From: Pseudomonas folii
Lineage (GTDB): Bacteria; Pseudomonadota; Gammaproteobacteria; Pseudomonadales; Pseudomonadaceae
DNA: 64,000 nt
Reading direction: 5' to 3'
Assembly (NCBI RefSeq): GCF_014357575.1
Contig: NZ_JACONW010000008.1
Span: 1 to 64,000 of the forward strand
The notes under the pieces are model-generated. The model had not been told where the DNA came from and did no database searches. It was given only the letters and a program-made list of their open reading frames with translations. Positions 49,252 through 58,126 of this stretch are shown one piece after another (the first letter of the stretch is position 1; each line of letters begins with the position of its first letter). A program made the position numbers and the translations under genes.

Positions 49252-50088
49252 CTAAAAAGACACTCGACCGGTAATGCAGTTTTGAACTTCCCCTCCGACC
49301 CAGATACGCTCGCCGATTTGTTCCACCTGAATTCGTCCGAGACGTCCCAACGCTGTACCTTGGCTGGCGGCATATCGTTTTGGCATTAGCCCGGCTGGTA
49401 TTAGCCATTGGGCAAGGCCGGCATTAAGGCTACCAGTAACAGGGTCTTCGGTAGACCTGTTACTAATAAAGGCTCGAACTTCGATATCAGCTTCTGCATC
49501 TCGCCCGATCCAAGGCGCAAAGGCTCCTACGTTCAACCCGTTCAGTGCTGCATAGTCTGGATGTATTGCCAACAATTCTTCACGCGACCGCAGCATTACG
49601 ACGACCCAACCCGGGCCGTTGTCTGCCCATTGGCTCGCAATGATACGGTCAGGCGCAACACGCAACCCATCGATGATGCGGCGCAAAACATCGTCTTCAA
49701 CCGCGCCTCCACGTAGCAAAGGTGGTGCCGCGAAAGCCAGGCGAGGGCCGTCGCATCGGATGTGAACCAAACCTGCACCACATTCCTGAACGACTTCTTT
49801 ACGTTGCGATAAACCATTATCCCCCAGCCACACGTAACAGCTGCCTAAGGTAGGGTGGCCAGCGAAGGGAAGTTCACGCATTGGAGTAAAGATACGTACA
49901 CGATAATCCGCATCAGGATTGGTAGGACGCATGAGAAATGTAGTCTCGCTGAGGTTTGTCCAGCGTGCGAACGCAGCCATTTGTTCGGTGGTCAGATCAT
50001 CAGCGTCGCTTACGACTGCGAGGGCATTGCCTTCCAGGGGCTTGCTAGCGAATACATCGACCTGGTGAAAACTCAGTGTATTGGGCAT
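49252..50088 (-). CDS. PhzF family isomerase-like protein
   Basis: 278 aa, two-domain diaminopimelate-epimerase fold. N-terminal FHQVDVFASKPLEGNALAVV with the catalytic-type Glu, ..LPFAGHPTLGS.. in the middle, and ..STEDPVTGSLNAGLAQWL.. in the C-terminal half. True PhzF acts in phenazine synthesis, but isolated copies like this one are widespread with unknown substrates. No phenazine genes are near. GAGAG precedes the chosen ATG. Confidence 0.9.
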   Translation of the reverse strand: MPNTLSFHQVDVFASKPLEGNALAVVSDADDLTTEQMAAFARWTNLSETTFLMRPTNPDADYRVRIFTPMRELPFAGHPTLGSCYVWLGDNGLSQRKEVVQECGAGLVHIRCDGPRLAFAAPPLLRGGAVEDDVLRRIIDGLRVAPDRIIASQWADNGPGWVVVMLRSREELLAIHPDYAALNGLNVGAFAPWIGRDAEADIEVRAFISNRSTEDPVTGSLNAGLAQWLIPAGLMPKRYAASQGTALGRLGRIQVEQIGERIWVGGEVQNCITGRVSF

Positions 50089-50302
50089 AAAGCTCTCGCA
50101 AGTCGGCATACATGTGAAAGGTAACCCTAAATAGATCGCAGGATAGTGTCCACATACTTGATCGATCAGCACCCAGGTACTGCGTGGTGCCATCGACTAT
50201 GCGGCAGCAACTCACCAATCTGATTAATCTTCTGCGTTGGCAGCGTGATACGGTAGTAAACCGCAATGGAGTAACCATCGCGGTGATGGACAGGAAGAGT
50301 GT

Positions 50303-50635
50303 ATGCAACTCGAAGTCAGCGGCAACTGGATTTTCGGAGAGGGGATAAGGTTTGAAGTTGAATATCCCGCCCTTGAAGCTGTGTTAATCAACCGACGGGT
50401 GCTGGTGACGTTTGACTGGATGGCTTTTGAGAGGAGTGCTCCTGCGCGAAATCTCTTCTGCTACGACTCGTCAGGCAATCTGCTTTGGCGAGCACCCGCT
50501 ATTGGAATCGGGGCCGTCGATGCCTATACCGGTGTAACGAATGAGGAGCCCCTTTGGGTAGGAAATTTTTCTGGATTCAATTGCCGGATAGATGAAACAT
50601 CTGGTCAGGTTCTACAGACTTGCTTCACTAAATAA
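50303..50635 (+). CDS. small beta-rich hypothetical protein
   Basis: 110 aa with alternating hydrophobic strands (FEVEYPALEAVLINRRVLVTFDW, NLLWRAPAIGI, VGNFSGFNCRIDETSGQVL), like one or two propeller blades; no signal peptide. Strong AGGAAGAG site before the ATG. Such lone beta proteins are often immunity factors or islands' orphans; no function is recognised. Confidence 0.65.
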   Translation: MQLEVSGNWIFGEGIRFEVEYPALEAVLINRRVLVTFDWMAFERSAPARNLFCYDSSGNLLWRAPAIGIGAVDAYTGVTNEEPLWVGNFSGFNCRIDETSGQVLQTCFTK

Positions 50636-50925
50636 ACACTGCCTTCAGGTAGCGTCAGGCGCCTGAAAGCTAACGGGGTTTTTTGCGACCTGAAGATTTT
50701 ACGTTTTCTTTATATTCCATCCTCTCGATTTACCTAAAATTTACGCCTTTCGCTAAGACGTCTGACGGCCACTCCGGCCCGGATAGCCTGGTGCCCGAAA
50801 CGGCGTGGCGAAACCTCCGCTAATCAAACACAACGCGCGTATTGAAGAATTCGTGTATGGCCTCTGTATCAGGCGAAGAAATGCGCCTGTTTATAGAGCC
50901 GCCCCCAACACAGTGAGAACCGCTC

Positions 50926-52827
50926 TTGACTCAATCGTCGACCATTACCGCTGAGAGTACCGTTAAAAAAAGCACAGCAAGCGGACTGCTAATTGCCGCC
51001 ATTGGCGTTGTGTATGGAGATATCGGTACCAGCCCTTTATATACGATGAAAGAGATTTTCGGCGGCCATTACGGGGTGCTACCCACAGAAGCTGGGGTCT
51101 ATGGCGTTCTGTCACTCATCTTTTGGTCGCTCATCTGGGTCGTAACGATTAAATATGTGCTGTTCATCCTTCGAGCAAGTCATCAGGGTGAGGGCGGCAT
51201 TATGGCGCTGACAGTGCTGGCTCGCAGAGCAACGGTAGGGCTTCCGAGACTGCAAACGCTGTTAGTCATGCTTGGGATCTTTGGTGCCGCGCTGTTTTAC
51301 GGCGACAGCATGATCACCCCTGCGATTTCGGTTCTGTCAGCGGTCGAGGGCCTTGATCTGGCGTTTGATGGCATCAGCGCGTGGGTCGTACCTATAGCTA
51401 CGATTATTTTGATCGCGTTATTTGCCATCCAGAAACACGGGACTGCAAAGATTGGTGCACTGTTCGGCCCGGTCATGGTTCTTTGGTTCGTCGTCCTGGG
51501 TTGCTTGGGCGTGCACGGTATCATTCAGCGTCCAGAGGTGCTGCAGGCACTGAATCCGGTATGGGCGTTCAATTTTTTCATCAGTCACCCAGGTATCGGC
51601 ATCACGATTCTGGGCGCTGTCGTGCTCGCCTTGACGGGTGCAGAAGCCCTTTATGCTGACATGGGCCATTTCGGGCGCAAGCCGATTGCAAGGGCGTGGT
51701 TTCTGTTGGTCTTGCCAGGCCTGGTGTTGAACTACTTCGGCCAAGGCGCGCTGATATTGGGTACACCGGATGCCGTGCGGAACCCATTTTATCTGTTGGC
51801 ACCTGACTGGGCACTGCTGCCCATGGTAGCGCTGTCGACGTTGGCAACTGTTATCGCCTCACAGGCCGTCATTTCGGGCGCGTTTTCGCTGACCCATCAG
51901 GCCATTCAATTGGGCTATGTGCCGCGAATGTTCATTCAACACACCTCAAGCCAAGAGCAAGGGCAGATCTATATAGGCGTTGTAAACTGGGCCTTGATGG
52001 TCGGCGTCGTACTTCTGGTCATCGGCTTTGAATCGTCAGGTGCATTGGCTGCCGCTTATGGGGTCGCTGTAACTGGCACGATGTTGATTACCACCTTTCT
52101 GGCTTCGGCAGTTGCTCTGCTGCTGTGGAATGCTCCGCGCTGGTTTGCCATTCCCATGCTGTTCGGATTCCTGCTCGTCGATGGTCTGTATTTCGCTGCC
52201 AATGTGCCGAAGATTTTCCAGGGCGGTGCGTTTCCGGTCGTTGCGGGCATCGCGCTCTTCGTGTTGATGACAACGTGGAAGCGGGGTCGTGAAATCTTGA
52301 TGGAGCGACTGGATGAAACCCATCTTGCTCTGCCGGTATTTGTCGAGAGTATTGCCGCTGGCCCGCCGCATCGGGTGCAAGGCACGGCGGTCTTCCTGAC
52401 GGCTAAGTCCGGCGCGGTTCCACATGCCTTGCTGCACAACATGCTGCACAATCAGGTGTTGCATGAGCAGGTCGTTCTCTTGACGGTCATATCTGACGAG
52501 AGACCACGGGTGCCGCCCAATGAGCGTGTTGAGGTAGAGAGCTGTGGGGAAGGGTTTTACAGAGTCACTCTTAATTTCGGTTTTATTGAAGAGCCGGATG
52601 TACCCCGCGCGCTGCTCCACTGTCGATTCGATGGACTGGAGTTTGCTCCAATGCGTACAACGTATTTCCTGAGTCGAGAAACCATCATCCCTACCAAACA
52701 GATCGGGATGGCGCTTTGGAGAGAACGCCTCTTCTCGTTCATGTTGAAGAACGCCAACGGAAGCCTCAGGTACTTCAATTTGCCGGTTAACCGGGTTATT
52801 GAGCTCGGTACACAAGTGGAGATGTAG
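50926..52827 (+). CDS. kup: Kup family K+ uptake protein
   Basis: 633 aa, twelve membrane helices (about 18-450) and a soluble C-terminal domain (about 470-633). [19 protein letters not shown] near 26-44 is the Kup/HAK signature, then [18 protein letters not shown] and [15 protein letters not shown]. Start is TTG with GTGAGAA upstream; no ATG or GTG in frame gives the N-terminus before the signature. Low-affinity K+/H+ symport of the inner membrane. The 290-bp gap upstream holds no gene and no riboswitch that I recognise. Confidence 0.95.
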   Translation: MTQSSTITAESTVKKSTASGLLIAAIGVVYGDIGTSPLYTMKEIFGGHYGVLPTEAGVYGVLSLIFWSLIWVVTIKYVLFILRASHQGEGGIMALTVLARRATVGLPRLQTLLVMLGIFGAALFYGDSMITPAISVLSAVEGLDLAFDGISAWVVPIATIILIALFAIQKHGTAKIGALFGPVMVLWFVVLGCLGVHGIIQRPEVLQALNPVWAFNFFISHPGIGITILGAVVLALTGAEALYADMGHFGRKPIARAWFLLVLPGLVLNYFGQGALILGTPDAVRNPFYLLAPDWALLPMVALSTLATVIASQAVISGAFSLTHQAIQLGYVPRMFIQHTSSQEQGQIYIGVVNWALMVGVVLLVIGFESSGALAAAYGVAVTGTMLITTFLASAVALLLWNAPRWFAIPMLFGFLLVDGLYFAANVPKIFQGGAFPVVAGIALFVLMTTWKRGREILMERLDETHLALPVFVESIAAGPPHRVQGTAVFLTAKSGAVPHALLHNMLHNQVLHEQVVLLTVISDERPRVPPNERVEVESCGEGFYRVTLNFGFIEEPDVPRALLHCRFDGLEFAPMRTTYFLSRETIIPTKQIGMALWRERLFSFMLKNANGSLRYFNLPVNRVIELGTQVEM

Positions 52828-53060
52828 GTAAGGCCGACTCTGGGGGGCTTGCGCTGCTTGAATGCCAATCCAGGCTGGTCCGTGAACCTTTCAGGACACG
52901 TGCTAGCCGTAGAGAAGGTTGATGCCCGCTTGGCTTGCCGCTGACGTTCGAACCGAACTTGTCCCCAGCGCCTGTAAAAGGTTCTCCACGCGGGCAGAGA
53001 ACAATTTGAACTGCCGCTCCCTCAAGGTGCCGAAACAGCACCAACCATGAGGACAGTGCA

Positions 53061-53177
53061 ATGACTGACGAAAAGAAAGAGCCGCCGAAAGATGACACAC
53101 CTGCTCATTCCACCAAGGAAGAGCAGGAACGTCTGAAGGATTTCAATAAGGGTGGTATTCCGCCTGGCGCCTGCTGA
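53061..53177 (+). CDS. 38-aa hydrophilic protein
   Basis: ATG with AGGACA eight bases upstream, 38 codons, Lys/Glu/Asp-rich (MTDEKKEPPKDD.., ..KEEQERLKDFNKGGIPPGAC) and probably disordered. Small proteins of this make-up are common in pseudomonads. Below usual length cut-offs. Confidence 0.55.
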   Translation: MTDEKKEPPKDDTPAHSTKEEQERLKDFNKGGIPPGAC

Positions 53178-53188
53178 GCGGCCGACGT

Positions 53189-53224
53189 CGCTATTCGCGC
53201 CTTGCTTCGAGCGCGCGAATAGCG
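53189..53224. terminator. perfect 12-bp hairpin between convergent small genes
   Basis: CGCTATTCGCGC, 12-nt loop, GCGCGAATAGCG, without U-run on either side. Lies between the 38-aa gene and the gene ending at 53247. Confidence 0.5.
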
Positions 53225-53246
53225 GCTGCAGGTGATTTGCGTCGAG

Positions 53247-53489
53247 CTAGCGAGGCTCTTCGACGGATTCCCGATTAATTCGTCCAGCCTTCACCTCATC
53301 TACGAAGCTGAGCAGGTTCGATTCGCAAGCCTGATAATTATTTACGATTTCCCTTATTGCATCAGCTTCCGTCTGGTTGCCAGCATCAGCTAAATCCTGC
53401 GCCTTTTTGTGCAGATCCGCGGACGACCACTTGAGCAGAAATGCTGCCGACACAAGTGCATCCCGAAGTTCCTGATTATCCCTGGTCAT
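53247..53489 (-). CDS. hypothetical helical protein
   Basis: 80 aa, all helical and acidic (LRDALVSAAFLLKWSSADLHKKAQDLADAG..), no membrane segment. No family recognised. ATG preceded by AAAGGACC. Confidence 0.55.
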   Translation of the reverse strand: MTRDNQELRDALVSAAFLLKWSSADLHKKAQDLADAGNQTEADAIREIVNNYQACESNLLSFVDEVKAGRINRESVEEPR

Positions 53490-53630
53490 GCCTGTCTGGT
53501 CCTTTTTAAAGTCGACCCTCTTTAGTTCAGAGGTAGTTCAGAGGTCGAAGACGCGCCAAATTGTATCTTGAATACGTACTCGATATTTAGCGAGAAAAGG
53601 GTTGAGTCGCGGCTATGGTTTTGAGGCCCG

Positions 53631-53676
53631 GAAAACAACAAGGGCCTACGCCAGAAATCTGTGTAAGCCCTTGATT
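53631..53676 (-). terminator. terminator copied from the tRNA-Leu unit
   Basis: On minus CAAGGGCTTAC..GATTTCTGGCGTAGGCCCTTG then TTGTTTTC. Differs at only a few positions from the terminator at 61105-61150 that follows intact tRNA-Leu. Confidence 0.75.
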
Positions 53677-53680
53677 TAAA

Positions 53681-53740
53681 ATAATGTTCCGCGCCGTTAT
53701 CGAATCGGCAGTCCAGGGCGAGGCATTCTAAGGCCCGGTC
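53681..53740 (-). pseudogene. decayed 3' portion of a tRNA-Leu-like gene
   Basis: Read on minus, the segment aligns with the tRNA-Leu at 61157-61242 from anticodon arm to 3' end: loop CTTAGAA against CTTAAAA, T-arm GCCGATTCGATAACGGC against GCCGGTTCGACCCCGGC, then a ruined acceptor stem. The 5' half is gone. Together with the copied terminator it marks a duplicated tRNA locus or an old attachment site. Confidence 0.65.
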
Positions 53741-53807
53741 TGAGCGTTTGACAATCATAATGATAAACATAAAGAAGCCCGCATCATGCACGGCTTGCGC
53801 GTCTGGC

Positions 53808-54071
53808 TCAGAGATCCTTTTTCACCTCTTTGTCGATGTGCTTGTCAGCCTTGTGGCGCTCTTTGTCATCATGTTTAGCGCCTTTATCCACCTCGTCTGC
53901 GTCGTGCTTCACGCCTTTATCCACTTCCTTTGCATCATGTTCAACACCTTTGTCCAATTCACGATTGTCGTGCCGGATGCCTTTCTCCAGTTCGCTTTCA
54001 GCCAAAGCGAGAGGTACGGCCGCGCCCATCAGGAAAGTAGCGGTTATTGCCGACAGAATGAATTTGCCCAT
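53808..54071 (-). CDS. exported protein with 11-residue charged repeats
   Basis: 87 aa. Signal peptide of about 24 residues (GKFILSAITATFLMG..LALA) followed by five successive 11-residue units of the form HDxxEVDKGxK (last ones HDDKERHKADK and HIDKEVKKDL). Eleven-residue amphipathic periodicity recalls LEA group 3-type or hendecad coiled-coil proteins; His and Asp at fixed positions might bind metal. The ATG at 54071 has GGGAGAA upstream. Function unknown; periplasmic stress protection is only a guess. Confidence 0.75.
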   Translation of the reverse strand: MGKFILSAITATFLMGAAVPLALAESELEKGIRHDNRELDKGVEHDAKEVDKGVKHDADEVDKGAKHDDKERHKADKHIDKEVKKDL

Positions 54072-54378
54072 TGAATTTCTCCCAAGCGTGAAAAACTGAC
54101 CCGTCATGGACCATCAATTTCGAGCATAGGCCAAGGATATCGGGCCTTCAAGGCACTCGATGAAGCGTTTCACTTGGCTGAGGACAAGCAGGATTTGACT
54201 GGTGATGACGACGGCTCGGTGACTGTCAGATGGGATTGCTCGCGGTTCAGGATCGCTCGGTTGGGGCGATAGAGGAGCGGCAGTAGGTGTATGCGCCATT
54301 CTGGCTATCAGAATCAGGCCAAGCCGGTTGAATTGTCGGCAGGTCTCTTTGTCAGCTTTCTTTTAAGGAGGAACGCTC

Positions 54379-54561
54379 ATGGCAGTCACATTGAAAACGC
54401 TAACCGGTGAAGATATCCCAAGTGAGCATCGTCGCCCCGATCTTGAAGCCCTGATCGAAGTGAAAAGTCACGACGGAACGCTTCATTATCTGGAGTCAGA
54501 AGAAGAGGCGGCGAACCTGGTTGTGGATTTGCACAAGGAAGATCAGGAGGAGGGCGGCTGA
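54379..54561 (+). CDS. 60-aa hypothetical protein
   Basis: Very strong ribosome site (AAGGAGG, 7 bases) before ATG; acidic (about one quarter Glu/Asp), with SHDGTLHYLESEEEAANLVVDL. No family recognised. A GC hairpin AGCCCGC..GCGGGCT at 54588-54611 follows without U-run. Confidence 0.6.
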   Translation: MAVTLKTLTGEDIPSEHRRPDLEALIEVKSHDGTLHYLESEEEAANLVVDLHKEDQEEGG

Positions 54562-54690
54562 CGAATACCTTAATTCCGCGCAAAGAAAAGCCCGCGATGG
54601 GGGAGCGGGCTAAGGCCTGATAGAGCCTGTAATTAGATTACGAGACGCTATGTGAAAACAATGTGAAGAATGGCCGGTTGGTTGGGCCTT

Positions 54691-54960
54691 TTATCTGCTC
54701 TCCATCCTGAAAACAATCGCACGGTAATAGGCCGCCAGCCAGCCGATGCCGGTCCATCCCAACAGCAGGTTCAGCTTGAAGATCGAATTGCGGATCTCGA
54801 CCCCATGAGTGATGGCGTAAAGAGTGGGGTAGAAATAAAGTCCGACTGCGCTTGTGATGAACAATAGGTTTGCAGCTGTAGCGGCCAAGCCCTCGCCATT
54901 TCGACATAGGTAGCTGAACGTGAGTAGAAGGATCAGCAGGATCCAACCAAAGATATGCAT
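54691..54960 (-). CDS. superinfection-immunity-like small membrane protein
   Basis: 89 aa with an N-terminal helix (GWILLILLLTFSYLC), a second at 27-45 (LLFITSAVGLYFYPTLYAI) and a third containing KLNLLLGWTGIGWLAAYY. The N-x-LLGWTxIGW motif is the hallmark of the superinfection immunity family (Imm protein of phage T4 and many bacterial homologues). T4 Imm blocks DNA entry of related phages at the inner membrane; bacterial copies are mostly untested. Confidence 0.75.
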   Translation of the reverse strand: MHIFGWILLILLLTFSYLCRNGEGLAATAANLLFITSAVGLYFYPTLYAITHGVEIRNSIFKLNLLLGWTGIGWLAAYYRAIVFRMESR

Positions 54961-55154
54961 CTAAAGCGCCTTATCGAGTTATCGTCGCGCCGATGGAGGC
55001 GTTCTGATATCACTATGGGCGTGTGGCGAAAAGAATCCTGCTCAAAAAAATCTATAGGGTCGATAGCCTGAATGTACGGTCCGGCTTCTTGTCCCTTTGA
55101 CCACTACATCATGTCTTTGGAATAACCACGTTGATTATGATCCTGGAGTTTTTC

Positions 55155-55280
55155 GTGCCTGAACTGCGACAGTCGAAAATCCATCTGATTGACTGGTCTG
55201 TTCAGGGGAAGGCCTCGCCTGCCGATGACCGGGATGCTGTAAAAGCTTTAGTGGGGAAGTGGGCGTTGCTCAATCCATAG
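55155..55280 (+). CDS. possible 41-aa protein in a gene-poor stretch
   Basis: GTG with TGGAG six bases upstream, 41 codons with a bacterial-like composition (PELRQSKIHLIDWSVQ..). An ATG six codons earlier lacks a ribosome site. Otherwise 54961-55373 shows nothing. Weakly supported. Confidence 0.3.
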   Translation: MPELRQSKIHLIDWSVQGKASPADDRDAVKALVGKWALLNP

Positions 55281-55373
55281 AGTCGAACTCCATAACCTTA
55301 CCGTTCGTCAGAACCCGAGCACTATCAAGGAGATGACTAGTCGATAAATAGCCAATAATTAAAAGGGATTTTT

Positions 55374-55592
55374 ATGAACTCCAATTTTTTTGACACAACC
55401 AACGCACATGATCTGGTCGTTGAACTCGACAGAGCGACTGAGATAATGATGTCCCTGCATGTGGGACAGGTTGGCGGTGAGCAGTGGAGGGATGCGTGCT
55501 CGCGTCAGCAGAGTGCCTTTCGGGTATGGCGTGAATACCTCTATCGCAAAGCTGATGAGAAGCCGCCAGCGCGGTTGCTTAGCATCGGCTGA
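55374..55592 (+). CDS. small hypothetical protein, paralogue 1
   Basis: 72 aa; AAGGGA before the ATG. The core HDLVVELDRATEIMMSLHVG...W.....RQQSAFRVWREYLYRK is clearly related to the protein at 56048-56278. Predicted helical; Trp/Arg-rich second helix. No family recognised. Confidence 0.6.
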   Translation: MNSNFFDTTNAHDLVVELDRATEIMMSLHVGQVGGEQWRDACSRQQSAFRVWREYLYRKADEKPPARLLSIG

Positions 55593-56047
55593 CATTACAG
55601 GCGCAGGCCTCTCCTGATGCCTCGCGGCTGGTTATGCTGGCGCGATTATCGTTAGTGCGGCCGCTCGAACAATTGCGTGACGAGTTCAGAACTCGTGTCT
55701 CAGTGATAATGAAATGCCCCCCATGCCTGGACTACTCAGCGCCTGCTGAGTCGCTGTCCTTCATTAATACGAACACAGATTTGTTGCCGAACGAGGCGAG
55801 AGTTTCGTGTACCCCCATAGCGGATCGGCCACGCTGATCATACGCCACTTGGCGCTCCATTCTCGGCCTCAACGCAAAAGTGCCTTTCCTGCCAGCCACG
55901 TTTTCCGGTATTCCGCACAGTACTTGGATTGGCTTTCGAAACGCTGAGCGACCCTGCGAAGTATCCGTTCGTCTGAAACTTTGAAATCCGCGTGCAGACT
56001 CGATTTGTCATGGTCTCATTTGTTCACCTCTTAAGAAGAAGCCAACA
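55593..56047. other. 455-bp stretch without a supported gene
   Basis: A 67-codon frame at 55634-55837 lacks a ribosome site and protein-like make-up. No RNA gene or repeat recognised. Confidence 0.4.
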
Positions 56048-56278
56048 ATGGTCCTCATAAGGAAAATTTCCGAAGGCAGTCATGACCTGTTGAGCCAGCT
56101 CAATCGCGCTACGGCAGAGATGATGTCTCTGCCGATAAGTAGCATCGGCAGCTGCGAGTGGCGAATCGCCCAATCTCGTCAGGAGCAGGCATTCCTCCGA
56201 TGGCATTGCTACATCAGTAAGGAAAATGTTCTGAGACTCAAGGAGCCGCGGTTAGCCACTACTGCACACGTTGCCTGA
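56048..56278 (+). CDS. small hypothetical protein, paralogue 2
   Basis: 76 aa. HDLLSQLNRATAEMMSLPIS...W.....RQEQAFLRWHCYIS matches the 55374 gene over about 45 residues (roughly 45% identical by eye); ends diverge. Upstream AAGAAG is moderate. The two genes are 455 bp apart and on the same strand, an old tandem duplication. Confidence 0.55.
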   Translation: MVLIRKISEGSHDLLSQLNRATAEMMSLPISSIGSCEWRIAQSRQEQAFLRWHCYISKENVLRLKEPRLATTAHVA

Positions 56279-56672
56279 TTTCGAAAATCCACTCTCATCC
56301 GCCTGACACTACCGCACCTGGTCATTGGTGAGGGTGTGTGCGGCAGGCTGTCGCGACTGCTCAGGCGGGGCTTCGTAGAGACCTCTGCCTGCGCGGGTCG
56401 CGATTTTTGTCTGCCGGGCAGTGGATCCTCGTCTGGGCTTTCGACTTCGCAGACCAAGGCTCGAAGTCGAGCGGCTTCCGTGTCGCATGCGGGTTGGTAG
56501 CATTCAGGCAGGTACGTCATGGCTTGCGTTCAGTGCAGCGTGATTTGGGATGATGAGGAAAGCTGATGCCGATTTGACCTTCATAGAAACAGCCCCCTAC
56601 TGAGCAGGTTTCATCACCAGCGCCCACCGCATCGCTGCTGAATTTTCGCGATGTGCCTGAGGAGGAGGCCGT
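56279..56672. other. 394-bp stretch without a supported gene
   Basis: Overlapping frames on both strands (for example 56338-56553 and 56209-56520) have no start signals and look like high-GC shadows. Possible decayed coding DNA. Confidence 0.4.
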
Positions 56673-56720
56673 ATGAAAATGCTTATAATCAAACACGGCT
56701 ATCAGGCAGGGAGCTTTTGA
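56673..56720 (+). CDS. 15-codon upstream ORF
   Basis: ATG with GAGGAGGAGG 5-6 bases upstream, 15 codons, stop TGA one base before the GTG of the two-helix protein. The strong ribosome site suggests that it is translated, perhaps to couple or control the next gene. Confidence 0.4.
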   Translation: MKMLIIKHGYQAGSF

Positions 56721-56721
56721 A

Positions 56722-56895
56722 GTGGGGATTGTTTTAAGCATGATTTTGACGTTGGGCGGGTTCATGCTGGGCGCCACCGTCATCTATGAGTTGCCCGGGA
56801 TCAGTCACGAGACCGGTACCTGGCTTTTTGTCGCCTGGATGGTCTTACAGACTCTTATACTCCGTTACATCGAAATCAAAATCACCGGACGCTGA
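56722..56895 (+). CDS. 57-aa protein with two membrane helices
   Basis: GTG start with AGGGAG eight bases upstream. Helices at about 2-22 (IVLSMILTLGGFMLGATVIY) and 33-50 (WLFVAWMVLQTLILRYI) separated by a short polar turn; basic tail EIKITGR. Holin-like or small regulatory membrane protein; no family recognised. Preceded by a 15-codon ORF one base away. Confidence 0.55.
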   Translation: MGIVLSMILTLGGFMLGATVIYELPGISHETGTWLFVAWMVLQTLILRYIEIKITGR

Positions 56896-56923
56896 CGGTT
56901 GGCTAAAGAAGTAGATCGAAATA

Positions 56924-57322
56924 ATGAAAATAGAAAATCTGGAAGTGTTTTCAGCAGAGGTTAAAAAAGCTGATTTTTTTCAATTTCTGCAAGCCATCGA
57001 TGATTGGGATTCACTATTGGATCAGCGAGATGAGGAGGGCTTTGACGCTTCATGGGTAGCGCAGAACGAGCACCTCGCAGCGTTGAGTTACAGCGCTTCA
57101 GCTGATGAAGCTGACATCACCAAGCTGAGGGAGTATGCCTTTAAAACGGCTCTGCGCCTTACTAGCAACGCTGAGGCTGCTGGATACGTTTCAGACGATA
57201 TTGGTTTGTTGGCGGAAGCATTTTCAAAAAAAATCATGACAGCGTGGCTGGGTGAATTATTGAGTTCGTATATTTCTGGAAGCTTTCCTCACCGGCCTTT
57301 CAAGTTGAGTGATTGTAACTAG
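56924..57322 (+). CDS. hypothetical acidic helical protein
   Basis: 132 aa with lower GC than its surroundings. Predicted helical, acidic, no signal peptide (..DFFQFLQAIDDWDSLLDQRDEEG..). Size, charge and low GC fit the immunity proteins that accumulate as orphans in polymorphic toxin islands, but no toxin is adjacent and no family is recognised. Confidence 0.6.
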   Translation: MKIENLEVFSAEVKKADFFQFLQAIDDWDSLLDQRDEEGFDASWVAQNEHLAALSYSASADEADITKLREYAFKTALRLTSNAEAAGYVSDDIGLLAEAFSKKIMTAWLGELLSSYISGSFPHRPFKLSDCN

Positions 57323-57463
57323 TGTGCTGTTCGCGAAATGACTTTTAGCGGCTGCGCTCTGGATTTTATTCCAGCCCTGGAGAGCTTATAAACAGGGCTC
57401 TGGGTATCACGCTTAGCCCTGAATGAACGGTCGAGCTCAAGCAGCGGATGTGGGTGAACATAC

Positions 57464-58072
57464 ATGGTGATGGTTAAAGAAATCGTATTTTCTGACGATT
57501 TAAAAAGCGCTGGCATTGTTATAGGTGGTGACTCAGTAAGATTAAATACTTGGCCGATGAACCCTGATGGAGAAGCTCTGGTATTAATTGCCACCATAGA
57601 CTGCGCCGCCTTGAGGAGGGTTCACGATTACAACTCAATACCCCAAGAGGGCATGCTGTATGTTTTTTCAACCTACAGCAGCTCTGATTATTTCCTCGAC
57701 AATGTCACTTACAGTGGTGACGCTTCAGAGTTGGAGTCGATATCCAGTGGTTACACGCTAGTAGTTGTGGAGAGCTCAGGCTCGGAAATTATTAGCCCGG
57801 GTGATAGGGTTCCGAAAACGAACACCGCATTTTGCGACAAAGAAGTACGAGATGACGAGTTTCCAGTATTCTCGATGCTTACAAACACCCCACCTAATGG
57901 AATAGCGTTACCCTCGGAGGTGTTGGAAGAATACGAGTTTGTGATGCAGCTATACTCATCAGACTTTCCAGATCCATATAAAGATATATTTTATTTGACC
58001 GATGCTGTTGGATGCCTTCTCTTGAAAAGAGACGGCTCAGGCAACGGATTGTTTTTCGTGCACACGGCGTAA
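57464..58072 (+). CDS. hypothetical protein, perhaps DUF1963/YwqG-like
   Basis: 202 aa, beta-rich, acidic. LVLIATIDCAAL near 45-56 and the ending YLTDAVGCLLLKRDGSGNGLFFVHTA recall the YwqG/DUF1963 fold, in which a long beta-sheet protein ends in a G-x-G-x-x-F strand; the match is from memory and uncertain. DUF1963 proteins often sit as immunity or orphan genes in toxin islands. Low GC as in the preceding gene; no toxin is beside it. Confidence 0.55.
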   Translation: MVMVKEIVFSDDLKSAGIVIGGDSVRLNTWPMNPDGEALVLIATIDCAALRRVHDYNSIPQEGMLYVFSTYSSSDYFLDNVTYSGDASELESISSGYTLVVVESSGSEIISPGDRVPKTNTAFCDKEVRDDEFPVFSMLTNTPPNGIALPSEVLEEYEFVMQLYSSDFPDPYKDIFYLTDAVGCLLLKRDGSGNGLFFVHTA

Positions 58073-58126
58073 GTAGCGCACCGCAAACGTGCCCTCTGAT
58101 CCTGAATCGGCAGGACGCCGGGGTAG

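Noticed and set aside
50636-50925. Riboswitch upstream of kup
   Set aside because: Only a weak TTCAGG/CCTGAA pairing is visible; no known riboswitch core could be recognised.
53522-53791. 89-codon minus-strand frame
   Set aside because: It overlies the decayed tRNA and its terminator; the protein similarity to a frame at 61.1 kb merely reflects the shared tRNA-Leu flank.
54114-54299. 61-codon minus-strand frame upstream of the repeat protein
   Set aside because: No ribosome site, low complexity N-terminus; not supported.
55634-55837. 67-codon plus-strand frame
   Set aside because: No ribosome site and no protein-like pattern.
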